Positions 15,926-24,229 of a stretch of 64,000 nt of DNA are shown here, piece by piece (position 1 is the stretch's first letter; each line of letters begins with the position of its first letter). A model generated the notes under the pieces. That model was not told where the DNA came from. It was given only the letters and a program-made list of their open reading frames with translations, and searched no databases. This DNA comes from Streptomyces katrae. GTDB lineage: Bacteria > Actinomycetota > Actinomycetes > Streptomycetales > Streptomycetaceae. Location: positions 186,001 to 250,000 of the forward strand of contig NZ_JNZY01000002.1 of NCBI RefSeq assembly GCF_000717655.1, in the 5' to 3' direction. The translations under genes and the position numbers were made by a program.

Positions 15926-17158
15926 TCATCGCGGAAGCCGCTCGATGATCCATTCGCACAGCTCCTGGGTGATCGCGGTGTGCGGGGTGGTGGCCGAGGA
16001 CCAGAGGAACTCGTCCAGCTCGCTTTCGTTCGGGTCGAGCGAAGCGACCTTCGCGTACAGGTCCTCCTGCTTGTCGATGTTGCGGATCGCCACCGCGCTG
16101 ACGGTCGGGACGAAGCAGATGGCCTCGTGCCGCAGGTCGGCCTTGCCGCCCTTCGCCTCCAGCTCGTCCGCCACGATCTTGTAGGAGGCGAGGGTGCCGC
16201 CCGGTGCGCCGTCCAGCTCGGGGAAGCCGCTGGTGGTGACCTTCTTGGAGGCGGGCGGGAGCAGCCGCTTCAGCTCGGCGACCGTGACGTTCTCGCCGGC
16301 GGCCTGGGTGTAGAAGGTCGTGCCGGGGAAGGCGATCAGGCCGGTGCTCTTCAGTGCCATCTCGCCGGGCGGGATGCTGAGGCCCATGCCGTCGCCGGTG
16401 CCGTTGGCCACCGCGATGGTGCGCGGGATCCGCGGCCAGCTGCCCATCCGGTCCAGCTCCTCCAGCAGCTCTGTGCGCAGCGGGTCGATCCCGCTCTTGC
16501 CGGTCTCGCTGTCGTAGTGGCGCCAGAGCATCTGCCGGGCCGCCGGGCTGTTCATCTGCCGCGCGAAGTCGTTGGCCAGCGGGATGAAGTGAGCGAACGC
16601 CTGCAGGCCGATCGGGATCACGGCGCCGCGGTGCGGGGTGTCGTAGGAGAAGTACAGCTCGGTCTGGTGGTCCATCCGCTGCATTTCCATCTTGGCCAGC
16701 GCGTAGCGGGTGATCAGGCCGCCCATGCTGAATCCGCCGACGGTCAGCCGGTCGTCACCCACGCGCTCCCCGAGGGTCTGCTGGATCGCCGCCATCACGG
16801 TGCGGGCGTTGTCCTGGATCCGCGCGGTGCGCTCGTCGAACCCGACCAGGATCACGGTGCGTCCCTGCTTGCGCAGGGCGGTCAGGAACTTGTACTTCCC
16901 GCCGTCCAGGCCCTGGGCGAGCCACTGCAGATCGCTTCGGCCGAGGTTGAACCCGTCGGCCATGATCACCGGCTTGGCGACGTGGTCGGTGCCCTCGCCG
17001 TAGTAGACCCAGGCGAAGCCGTTCGGCAACTCCCACTCCGTGTCGCGCTGATGGACGGGGACCGTGACGGGCGGCGGCGAACTCAGCGGGGTCGCCGCGA
17101 TCAGCTTGCCGCTGATCTGTTCCGCCTGGGCGTCCTTGTCGTTCTGGGTTCCGGGCAC
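15926..17158 (-). CDS. lipase/esterase-like alpha/beta hydrolase
   Basis: 410 residues from a GTG preceded by AAGGAGA. An alpha/beta-hydrolase core starts with PVIMADGFNLG (about residue 65) and carries the nucleophile elbow GGFSMGG near residue 141. DTPHRGA near 170 resembles the lid or oxyanion region of lipases and PGAP1-like proteins. There is no convincing signal peptide from this start; a longer start at 17251 would add a basic N-terminus. The substrate is unknown. The upstream 180 bp is AT-richer than its surroundings (TGTAATATG near 17265) and probably holds the promoter. Confidence 0.7.
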   Translation of the reverse strand: MPGTQNDKDAQAEQISGKLIAATPLSSPPPVTVPVHQRDTEWELPNGFAWVYYGEGTDHVAKPVIMADGFNLGRSDLQWLAQGLDGGKYKFLTALRKQGRTVILVGFDERTARIQDNARTVMAAIQQTLGERVGDDRLTVGGFSMGGLITRYALAKMEMQRMDHQTELYFSYDTPHRGAVIPIGLQAFAHFIPLANDFARQMNSPAARQMLWRHYDSETGKSGIDPLRTELLEELDRMGSWPRIPRTIAVANGTGDGMGLSIPPGEMALKSTGLIAFPGTTFYTQAAGENVTVAELKRLLPPASKKVTTSGFPELDGAPGGTLASYKIVADELEAKGGKADLRHEAICFVPTVSAVAIRNIDKQEDLYAKVASLDPNESELDEFLWSSATTPHTAITQELCEWIIERLPR

Positions 17159-17335
17159 GGGTGTCTCCTTCTGGCTGCGCGCACGGCTCCGCAGTCCGGC
17201 CGGGCCGGACGCAGGGCGGTGCGGGGCGAGGGGTGATGACGCCAACATCATCTGTGCACGGAATGTAATATGTCGGTTACGCAGCGCAACATTCGCTCGT
17301 TAGGGGGGTCTCTCGACGGCTACGTTTGAATCGCG

Positions 17336-18199
17336 CTAAGCCGCGTCTGCCGAGGGGGTGCAGCCCCGGCAGCGGCCCGGGGTGGGGGAGCGGAAGGCGC
17401 GGTCGCAGCCGTCGCAGGTGCGGAGGGGGTGGATCTCGCGGTCGGGCGCCACGGGACGGGCCCCGCCGGGGTCCGGCAGCCGGGGCGGCAGCAGCTCACG
17501 CAGGCGGTGGGCGAGCAGCGCGGCCGGGGAGTGGATGGCCACCGTCGGCAGCGAGCGGGTGAGGGCGGCGGCGACGGCGCTCGGGGTCAGCCCGCGCTCC
17601 AGCCACACCGCCGCGGCGGGCGCCAGTCGTACGGTGTCCCGTTCGGACAGCACGAGCCGCGGATCACGAAGCCGCAGGCGAGCCAGCAACTCCCGGGACC
17701 GGAGCTCTGCTTCGGAGATGGCCGGGGCCGGTTCGGGTTCGGGTTCCGGCTCAGGCTCCGGGTCGGGGTCCGGAGCCTCCGTCCGGGCCGGTGCGGGTGC
17801 CGTTGCGGGGGGCGGGACAGGGCGCTCCGCCGCTTTCGGGCGCCTGGCGGGAGGGTTGTTGTACGACACCGTACGGGTGACGATCTGTCCCGAAGGGAGC
17901 CGCTCCCGGGTACGGGAGAGGTAGCCGTGGGCTTCCAGCTCCCGCAGGGCCGAAGCGATGCGGGTCTCGCCCTCGGTGAACCGCTGCGCCAGGGCCTTGA
18001 TCGACACATCGGCGCCGGTGGGCAGGGACTGGATGTACGTGGACAGGCCGATCGCCGTCAGGCTCAACTCGCTGTGCTGGGCGAGGTGGTTGCCGATCTT
18101 GACGTAGCGCTCGGGCTGCCGGTCTTTCTCGTGCATGACGCCGGGCCTCGGAATGCGGTACGGAGCGCGCGACGGCGCGCTAAGCTGCTGTTCAGCCAC
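17336..18199 (-). CDS. helix-turn-helix DNA-binding protein with C-terminal CxxC pair
   Basis: 287 residues from a GTG with AGGA upstream; an internal ATG at 18136 is an alternative. The N-terminal winged-helix-like domain (about residues 20-105) includes KIGNHLAQHSELSLTAIGL and ALAQRFTEGETRIASALREL, typical of replication-initiator or plasmid-type wHTH proteins in Streptomyces. A hinge rich in Pro-Glu repeats (PEPEPEPEP) follows, then a helical domain. The tail contains CDGC and CRGC, a likely zinc ribbon. The gene is divergent from the XRE gene. No defined function is known to me. Confidence 0.65.
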   Translation of the reverse strand: MAEQQLSAPSRAPYRIPRPGVMHEKDRQPERYVKIGNHLAQHSELSLTAIGLSTYIQSLPTGADVSIKALAQRFTEGETRIASALRELEAHGYLSRTRERLPSGQIVTRTVSYNNPPARRPKAAERPVPPPATAPAPARTEAPDPDPEPEPEPEPEPAPAISEAELRSRELLARLRLRDPRLVLSERDTVRLAPAAAVWLERGLTPSAVAAALTRSLPTVAIHSPAALLAHRLRELLPPRLPDPGGARPVAPDREIHPLRTCDGCDRAFRSPTPGRCRGCTPSADAA

Positions 18200-18338
18200 G
18201 GGAAGGGTCCTGTCTTCCTCAGCGGCGAGGCCCTCGGGCGGGATTGCACTCCCGCACGGGGGCCGTTCGCGTTTATGGGGTTGTCGAGAGACAGACTGCC
18301 CGGTGATTTGGCATATGCGCCAGCCGGGTTGGGGTGAT

Positions 18339-18354
18339 TCACCCGACCGGGTGA
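18339..18354. promoter_or_regulatory. palindromic operator candidate between divergent regulators
   Basis: TCACCCG-AC-CGGGTGA is a perfect 7-bp inverted repeat with a 2-nt spacer. It lies in the roughly 350-bp gap between the helix-turn-helix gene (minus) and the XRE gene (plus). Otherwise the gap is relatively AT-rich and I see no gene in it. Confidence 0.45.
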
Positions 18355-18545
18355 GAGGGGGAGGGGGGAGGTTGGGAGAGGTCATTTCCCCCGGTTGTTT
18401 GTCTTTAGGCGTCGAGCGTTTCCGGATATTGGCCCACCGGGTCGTGGAAACCGCGATCCGGTGAAAACGGATTTCCTGATTCACGCGACTCGGCGTGGCC
18501 ACCCGTGCGTAGCCTGAAGCGAGTTGCAGGCCGGCGGAGGTGGCA

Positions 18546-19394
18546 GTGAGCGCAGAGGGTACCGACGAGTCGAGCTGGGCACTCGACCCGGAGGACGAAT
18601 CCGGGGCGGTCGTCGCGGCGGTGGGACGCCAGTTGAAAATGTGGCGGGAGGCGGCCGGACTCGACCGATCCGCTTTCGCTGAACAGATGGGCTACGGGGC
18701 GGACCTGACCCGCAAGATCGAGAGCGGGACCCGTATTCCGCGTCCGGAGTTCCTGGACAAGGCGGACGGGGTTCTCGGCGCGGGCGGGAAGATCGCCGCG
18801 ATGAAGGCGGACGTCGAAAAGGCCCGCTATCCCAAGAAGGTCCGGGATCTGGCCAAGTTGGAGTCCGAGGCGGTGGAGATCGGGTCCTACGACAACGTCG
18901 TGGTGACCGGCCTGCTCCAGACCGAGGAGTATGCGCGGGCGCTCTTCGGGCTCAGGCGCCCCGGGTTTTCGGAGGACGAGGTCGAACGCCTGGCCACGGC
19001 GAGGCTGGCGCGTCAGAAGCTCCTCCAGCGGCATCCGGCGCCGCTGCTGACCGTTGTGCAGGAAGAGGCTGTCCTGCGACGGCCCATCGGGGGCAAGATG
19101 GTCTTGCGCCGCCAACTGGAACACCTGTTGGAGGTCGGCCGGTTGCGCACCGTGGAGATCCAGGTCATGCCCACCGCGGTCGAGGAGCACGCCGGTCTCG
19201 GTCCATCGTTCAAGGTCATGCGTCTCAGGGACGGAACGACGGTCGGGCACACCGACGTTCAGCTGGCCAGCCGCTTGATCATCGAGCCCAAAGAGGTCCA
19301 GATCCTGGACATGCGCTATGGCATGATCCGGGCACAGGCTCTGACGCCTCGCGAATCTTTGACGTTCATCGAGAAGGTACTGGGGGAGACATGA
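18546..19394 (+). CDS. XRE family regulator with DUF5753 sensor-like domain
   Basis: 282 residues. An N-terminal helix-turn-helix (about residues 20-75) contains GRQLKMWREAAGLDRSAFAE and IESGTRIPRPEFLD. The remainder is a DUF5753 domain, recognised from VVTGLLQTEEYARAL near 120 and the C-terminal SLTFIEKVL. Such regulators pair with DUF397 proteins and are abundant in Streptomyces; a few control development or antibiotics, and some have been described as toxin-antitoxin-like. GGAGG overlaps the region just 5' of the GTG at 18546. The stop overlaps the next ATG in an ATGA, so it is the first gene of a coupled operon. Confidence 0.88.
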   Translation: MSAEGTDESSWALDPEDESGAVVAAVGRQLKMWREAAGLDRSAFAEQMGYGADLTRKIESGTRIPRPEFLDKADGVLGAGGKIAAMKADVEKARYPKKVRDLAKLESEAVEIGSYDNVVVTGLLQTEEYARALFGLRRPGFSEDEVERLATARLARQKLLQRHPAPLLTVVQEEAVLRRPIGGKMVLRRQLEHLLEVGRLRTVEIQVMPTAVEEHAGLGPSFKVMRLRDGTTVGHTDVQLASRLIIEPKEVQILDMRYGMIRAQALTPRESLTFIEKVLGET

Positions 19395-19648
19395 GCATCA
19401 AGCCGTCGGCCGAGGGCCTCTCCGCACTGACCTGGGTCAAGAGCAGCTACAGCACGGCCGACGGTGCCGACTGCGTCGAAGTCGCCTGGACCAAGAGCAG
19501 CTACAGCACCAACGACGGACCCGACTGCGTCGAGGTCGCCCGGACCCCCGGGACCGTCCTCGTCCGGGACTCCAAGCGGCCCGACGGCGGCCGGCTGGCC
19601 GTCGCCCCCGCCGCCTGGGACGGGTTCGTCGCCTACGCGACCGCGTGA
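19391..19648 (+). CDS. DUF397 protein with duplicated N-terminal motif
   Basis: 85 residues. DUF397 proteins are small partners of the XRE/DUF5753 regulators. The usual single motif W-KSSYS-x-DG-x-DCVEVA occurs twice here, at residues 15-32 and 33-50, encoded by an exact 54-bp tandem unit (19433-19486 and 19487-19540) with few differences. The tail VLVRDSKRPDGGRLAV and W-x-x-F-V-A is the normal C-terminus. The ATG overlaps the upstream TGA and its own TGA overlaps the downstream GTG, so translation is coupled both ways. Confidence 0.88.
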   Translation: MSIKPSAEGLSALTWVKSSYSTADGADCVEVAWTKSSYSTNDGPDCVEVARTPGTVLVRDSKRPDGGRLAVAPAAWDGFVAYATA

Positions 19649-20829
19649 GAAGCACGGGTTCGGCCGTCAAGGCCGTGGTCCGCTACCGGAGGCCGGGCCC
19701 CGAGTGCTGGGACGCCGTCGTCACGGCCGCCTGCGACGACACCCGTCACAGCTGGGACGCCGCCAAGGCGGTGGCCCAGGCCGGGTCCGCCGTCTCCGTG
19801 CACGCCGACCGGATCGCCAAGGCCCTCGACCAGCGGCCCGGGCGCGGGGACGAACTCGCCTCCGCCCTGGCCGGGGTGGGCGACCTCCGGGCGCTGCCCG
19901 CTCTGCGGCGCCTCGCGAAGGACGGCCACTTCCCGACCTACCGCACGCACGTCCGCGTCCTGGCCGCGCTGCCCGCCGCGGAGCTGCTCCCGACGATGCA
20001 GGCGGTGCTGCGCCAGGATCCGCCGAAGTACCACGCGAGCATCTCCGTCCTCGAACTCCTCGCCCGGTGGGGCCCGGCCTCCGCGGCCGCCCTGCCCGAG
20101 GTGCTCCCGTACCTGGAGGGCCCGTACGCCTACGACGCGCTGCGCGTCCTGGGCCGGATCGGCCCGGCAGCGGCCGTCGCCGCCGACCGGCTGGCCGACT
20201 TCGCAACCGGCCGCGCCCCGCGGGCCCGACGCCACCACCCGCGGCTGGCCGCCTGGGCGCACTGGAGGGCCACCGGCGATCCGACCCTCGCCCTCGACGT
20301 GTGCGGTGCGGCCGTGGGTTCCGGGAGCGCGAGCCACGGCCTGCCCTTCCTCGCTGATCTAGGCCCGCTGGCCGCCGCGCACGCGGAAACCGTGCGTGGG
20401 CTGATGGCATCGCCCGGGGCGTGGACACGGGTCGCCGCGGCGCACGCGTACTGGCGGATCACCGCAGACGTGGAACCCGCCGTACCGGTGCTGCTGGCGG
20501 AAGTGGACCCGCAGTGGACGGGCCTGCCGGCCCTCCCGACGCCGGAAGCGGTGCGCCACCTCGGCGAGATCGGCGCCCCGGCCGCCGCGTCAGCGCCCAT
20601 GCTGCGCCGGATCCTGGCGGCGGAGGAGCGGCTGAGCCACCCGTACGAGAGCGTCCGGATCCTGATCGACGAGGCCTACGTCCGCACCCTCGCCGAGGCG
20701 TTGGCGAGGATCGGCGCGAGCGCGGACGACCCGGCAGCGGCCCCGGAGCCCGCGCCGGAGCCCTCGCCCGAGGCCCGGCGCGGGGTGCCGGGGCGATGGC
20801 TGCGGCCGCGCGGAGCCCGCACCCGCTGA
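19645..20829 (+). CDS. HEAT-repeat-like protein
   Basis: 394 residues, starting at a GTG that overlaps the DUF397 stop (GTGA). The body is a series of Ala/Leu-rich helical pairs with HEAT/PBS-lyase-like repeats, for example LPALRRLAKDG, LPTMQAVLRQDP, AAALPEVLPYL, VPVLLAEV and APMLRRILA. The C-terminal 40 residues are Pro/Ala/Arg-rich. HEAT scaffolds bind proteins and no catalytic motif is seen. Coupling to an XRE/DUF397 pair suggests it belongs to the same regulatory unit, though it could be a hitch-hiker. The sequence ends about 20 bp before the remains of a permease, which may mark a rearrangement junction. Confidence 0.7.
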   Translation: MRSTGSAVKAVVRYRRPGPECWDAVVTAACDDTRHSWDAAKAVAQAGSAVSVHADRIAKALDQRPGRGDELASALAGVGDLRALPALRRLAKDGHFPTYRTHVRVLAALPAAELLPTMQAVLRQDPPKYHASISVLELLARWGPASAAALPEVLPYLEGPYAYDALRVLGRIGPAAAVAADRLADFATGRAPRARRHHPRLAAWAHWRATGDPTLALDVCGAAVGSGSASHGLPFLADLGPLAAAHAETVRGLMASPGAWTRVAAAHAYWRITADVEPAVPVLLAEVDPQWTGLPALPTPEAVRHLGEIGAPAAASAPMLRRILAAEERLSHPYESVRILIDEAYVRTLAEALARIGASADDPAAAPEPAPEPSPEARRGVPGRWLRPRGARTR

Positions 20830-20847
20830 CCGCACCCGTACGCGCCC

Positions 20848-21335
20848 CGCAGAGTGCGGGCGTACGCCACGAAGGCGGCACCCGCCGGCCTCTCCCTGTA
20901 CCTCGCCGGGCTCGCCCAGACCGCCCTCGGCGCCGTCGTCGTCCTCGGTTTCGCGCTGGCCGGGGCCGGCCCGTACCAGCAGCTGCTGCCCTGGGTGAAC
21001 ATGCCCGGCATGATCGGCCTCATGGCGCTGATGCTGCTCGCCGCGATCGCCGTACCCGTCTGCTTCCGGCGCACCGCGCACACCGAGGGCCCGTGGCGGA
21101 ACGTGGACGCGCCCGTCGCCGCCGCCGTGCTGCTCGCCGTGGCGATCGTGGTGGTCGTCTCCAAGGCCGGCCTGTTCACCATGGCGTCCGCCGTCGACAC
21201 CGTCCTCGTCGCCCTCGTTCCCGCCGTGTTCCTGGCCGGGCCCGGGCTCGCCCGGCGCGTCGAGAGCCGCAGCCCCGAGATCCACGCCCGATTCGCCGCC
21301 GAGCCCACCGAAGCCTCTGAAGGAGGAGAGCCGTG
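20848..21335 (+). pseudogene. C-terminal remnant of an APC-type amino-acid permease
   Basis: Only the last third of a permease remains. From about 20880 the translation (SLYLAGLAQTALGAVVV, LLPWVNMPGMIGLMAL, AAVLLAVAIVVVVSKAGL, LVALVPAVFLAGPGLARR) gives the final four or so membrane helices of an APC transporter, then the usual hydrophilic tail. APC proteins run to about 450-520 residues, so the first two thirds are missing. A GTG at 20854 could start translation, but the product would lack the substrate site. It is followed directly by a decayed amidohydrolase, its likely former operon partner. Confidence 0.75.
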
Positions 21336-22145
21336 CCCGCTGCCGACACCGTCCTCACCGGAGCCCGCGTCCGCATCCTCGACCCCGGCCGCCCCGGGGC
21401 CCGCGGGGTAGCGGCCCGCGGCGGCGAGATCCTCGTCGTCGGCGACGAGGCCGACGTACGCGACTGGCGCGGCCCCGCCACCGAGGTGGTCGACCTCGGC
21501 GGCGCCACCCTCACCCCCGGCCTGACCGACGCCCACAGCCACCCCGTCTGGGATCGAGCACGCCGCGATGGCCCTCGTCGGCGCCCTCGCCCCGAAGCCC
21601 TCGTCCGCCGAGCGGCGCAGCCGCCTCACCGCCCTGCTCGGCGACATGGCCGCCACCGGCCTCACCGGCGCCCACGTCCTGGACCTGGGTGACGGAGACG
21701 TACCGGCCCTGCTCGCCGGCGTCGAGTACGAGGACCCGGGCCGACCACAGCGACGAGTGGTCGAAGTGGCTGGGTGCGGCGCGCGCGGCCCGGGCCTGGC
21801 GCTGCCAGGGGCCTGCGGGACGCCGGGGCCGTGCTCGCCCTGGGCTCGGACTGGCCCATCGCCCACCACGACGCCCGCCGGGTCCTGGCCACCGCCCGCA
21901 GCCCGCTCGGCGCGGCCGCCGCAGGGCCAGCGCTGACCGGGCTGATGGCCCTGGAGGGCATGACCTCGCACGCCGCGGTCGCGGCCGGGGAGCAGCAGGT
22001 GGCGGGCCGGATCGCGGCCGGCTTCCGGGCGGACCTGACGGCCTTCGCGCTCGACCCGGCGGACACCGCCCCGGACGAGCTGGCCCAGGCCCCGATCCGG
22101 CTCACGATGTCGGGCGGCCGGATCACCCACAGCGGGGTCTGGTGA
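21333..22145 (+). pseudogene. decayed YtcJ-like amidohydrolase
   Basis: A GTG at 21333 with GAAGGAGG upstream opens a normal amidohydrolase N-terminus (VLTGARVRILDP, LTPGLTDAHSHPVW with the metal HxH). The frame is then lost. Family sequence continues in frame +1 from about 21550 (GIEHAAMALVGAL to ALLAGVEYEDPG), in another frame at about 21737-21810 (DHSDEWSKWLGAARAARAW), and back in the original frame from about 21813 (GLRDAGAVLALGSDWPIAHH) to the stop at 22145. At least three frame shifts and large internal deletions are needed. The enzyme cannot be functional. Confidence 0.82.
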
Positions 22146-22206
22146 GGCCCCCCTTGCGCAAGGAACGGCCGGGGGCGAAGGCCGGGGCCGGGCGGTCGCC
22201 GGGCGC

Positions 22207-23103
22207 TCAGGCGTGCAGCAGGCTCTGCGGGAGGTACGCGGAGGTGACGCCGAGCCGCCAGCCGTGGACCTGGACGGCGAGCGCCGTCACGGCGATCGTG
22301 CCGGCGGGGAACAGGGTGCGGGGGGCCGCGTCGGGGCGTGCGCCCTCGCGGAGGCCGGCGAGGTTCCCGGCCAGGGCGCGTTCGAAGGCGGGCTGGTCGT
22401 CGTCGAGCAGGACGCGCAGCAGCCGCTGGTCCGGCGTGAGCACGCCGAGGCCGTCCAGCCGGCGGGCTGCCTCCGCGCGCTCGGCGGCGTCCGGCTTGCA
22501 CAGGGTGGCGTCCGGCCAGTCCCGCGGCAGGTGCCCGGCCGCAGGAGTGAGGTAGAGGCACAGCGCGTCCATCTCGGCGAGCTCGGCCGGGTCGGAGTGC
22601 GAGTCGAGCGGGGAGTAGGGCACGCCGTCGTGGAGGGCGGGCGCGAAGTCATTGCGCAGCAGCAGCCCGATGACGCGGTCCCGCTCCCGCACGGTCCCGC
22701 TGACCACGCACAACGCGAAGGCGTCCAGCCAGGTCCGGGCGGTGGGCGCCTGGTCGACGGCGTCGCCGAAGGAGATGTCCATGCTGCTGAGCTCCTCATG
22801 GAGCAGGGGGAACGGCACCTCGAAGTCGCCGTCGGGGAAGCAGCCGAGGGAGAGCTCCCCGAGGGCGCATTCGGCGGCCGTCCGCAGCGCACGGCGTACG
22901 ACGGCTCCGGTCAGCTCGGGGTCCGTCTGGGTCTGCGCGCCGACGTGGTCGAGGAGGTCGTCGCGGGTCTCGTGGAGCCCCTTCAGGGACAGCAGCCCCC
23001 TGTACCGCAGCCCGTGCCAGTGGTCGTAGACCCGTCCGGTGACGTCCTCCAGTGCCTGGGATATCCGGTGCCCGCTGACCTCGTGCCGCATCACGTCCTG
23101 CAC
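22207..23103 (-). CDS. Imm49 family immunity protein (orphan)
   Basis: 298 residues. The N-terminal half (RHEVSGHRISQALEDVTGRVYDHW, LHETRDDLLDHV, CFPDGDFEVPFPLLHEELSSMDI) matches my recollection of the immunity-49 family. These proteins protect against polymorphic or contact-delivered toxins in the families where partners are known. GGAGG lies 7 nt upstream of the GTG start. No toxin, secretion gene or Rhs/WXG-type partner lies nearby, so this is an orphan copy; it may neutralise foreign toxins or have a housekeeping role. It is soluble with no signal peptide. Confidence 0.72.
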   Translation of the reverse strand: MQDVMRHEVSGHRISQALEDVTGRVYDHWHGLRYRGLLSLKGLHETRDDLLDHVGAQTQTDPELTGAVVRRALRTAAECALGELSLGCFPDGDFEVPFPLLHEELSSMDISFGDAVDQAPTARTWLDAFALCVVSGTVRERDRVIGLLLRNDFAPALHDGVPYSPLDSHSDPAELAEMDALCLYLTPAAGHLPRDWPDATLCKPDAAERAEAARRLDGLGVLTPDQRLLRVLLDDDQPAFERALAGNLAGLREGARPDAAPRTLFPAGTIAVTALAVQVHGWRLGVTSAYLPQSLLHA

Positions 23104-23163
23104 GCCGCCGCCTCCTTGATCGTTTCACCTTGCGACGCGCACGCTAACAACACCCACTGACAC

Positions 23164-23184
23164 CGCCCCCGGAGGGCGGGGGCG
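23164..23184. terminator. weak GC hairpin downstream of PAP2 gene
   Basis: CGCCCCC and GGGGGCG enclose a 7-nt loop, between the stop of the minus-strand PAP2 gene and the start of the Imm49 gene. It is plausible as a terminator but short. Confidence 0.35.
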
Positions 23185-23267
23185 CGGGCGGGCTGCGGCC
23201 CGTACGTGGGGGACCGGTTACGGTGCGGGGGAGCGGGCCGGGCCTGCCGGCAGGGGCGCCGGACCGG

Positions 23268-24161
23268 TCAGCGGTCGGCGCGGAAGCGGTTCAGGACGGC
23301 CGCCGTCGCCGGGTGCGGTCCCGCGTCCTCGGGCTCACGCGGCAGCCGGTGCGGCAGCGAGCCGTACCAGCTGCGCGAGACGGTGTAGCCGAACGCCAGG
23401 CAGAGCATGCCGCCCACGGCGTCCAGCCAGAAGTGGTTGGCGGTGGCCACGATCACCACGAGGGTGGCCGTCGGGTAGAGCAGGCCCAGGATCCGGGCCC
23501 AGGGGGCGGAGGCGACGGCGAAGATCGTCAGCCCGCACCAGAGCGACCACCCTATGTGCATGGAGGGCATGGCGGCGTACTGGTTCGACATGTGCTTGAG
23601 GTTGCCGGAGGCCATGGAGCCCCAGGTGTGGTGGACCAGCACGGTGTCGACGAAGTTCTGCCCGTTCATCAGCCGGGGCGGCGCGAGCGGGAAGAAGTAG
23701 TAGCCGACCAGGGCGACGCCCGTCGTCGCGAAGAGGACCAGGCGCGTGGCCGCGTAGCGCCCCGGATGGAAGCGGTAGATCCAGACCAGGACGCCGATGG
23801 TCACGATGAAGTGGAGCGTGGCGTAGTAGTAGTTCATGCCGACGATCAGCCACGTCACCGAGTTCACGGCGTGGTTGACCGACTGCTCCACCGCGATCCC
23901 GAGGGTGCGCTCGAGGTCCCACAGCCAGTCGGCGTTCGCGAGGGCGTCCGCCTTCTGCTCGGGCACCGCGTTGCGGATGAGCGAGTACGTCCAGTAACTG
24001 ACCCCGATGAGCAGGATCTCGAACCAGATCCGGGGCCGGCGCGGGGCTCGCAACCGGGACATATGGGTGCGCTGACCGCCCGGACGAGTTTCGCTCTCGG
24101 TCACGTGGGGTGACGAGGCTTCCGTCCGGGTTTCCAGTGTCTTTACGCTCGATTCACCCAT
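23268..24161 (-). CDS. PAP2 superfamily (AUR1-like) membrane phosphatase/transferase
   Basis: 297 residues with about six transmembrane helices. The PAP2 catalytic motifs are visible: PSMHIGWSL near residue 195 (catalytic His) and HFWLDAVGG near residue 244 (second His and Asp). The arrangement resembles AUR1/inositol-phosphoceramide-synthase-type PAP2 proteins, which act on lipid phosphates or transfer phosphoalcohols. The substrate is unknown. The ATG at 24161 has no clear ribosome binding site, and a start further in (GTG in SPHVTESE or ATG in HMSRLRAP) is possible. It lies next to malR. Confidence 0.78.
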   Translation of the reverse strand: MGESSVKTLETRTEASSPHVTESETRPGGQRTHMSRLRAPRRPRIWFEILLIGVSYWTYSLIRNAVPEQKADALANADWLWDLERTLGIAVEQSVNHAVNSVTWLIVGMNYYYATLHFIVTIGVLVWIYRFHPGRYAATRLVLFATTGVALVGYYFFPLAPPRLMNGQNFVDTVLVHHTWGSMASGNLKHMSNQYAAMPSMHIGWSLWCGLTIFAVASAPWARILGLLYPTATLVVIVATANHFWLDAVGGMLCLAFGYTVSRSWYGSLPHRLPREPEDAGPHPATAAVLNRFRADR

Positions 24162-24229
24162 GGGGAAAGAGTCTGCCAGATGCGTTCTCGCCTTCGATCA
24201 TCCCTCGGGAGGGTCTGCGGCGCAGCTGC

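Noticed and set aside
22207..23103. Toxin-immunity locus with a neighbouring toxin
   Set aside because: No nearby gene resembles a polymorphic toxin; the neighbours are a PAP2 phosphatase and decayed permease/amidohydrolase sequence.
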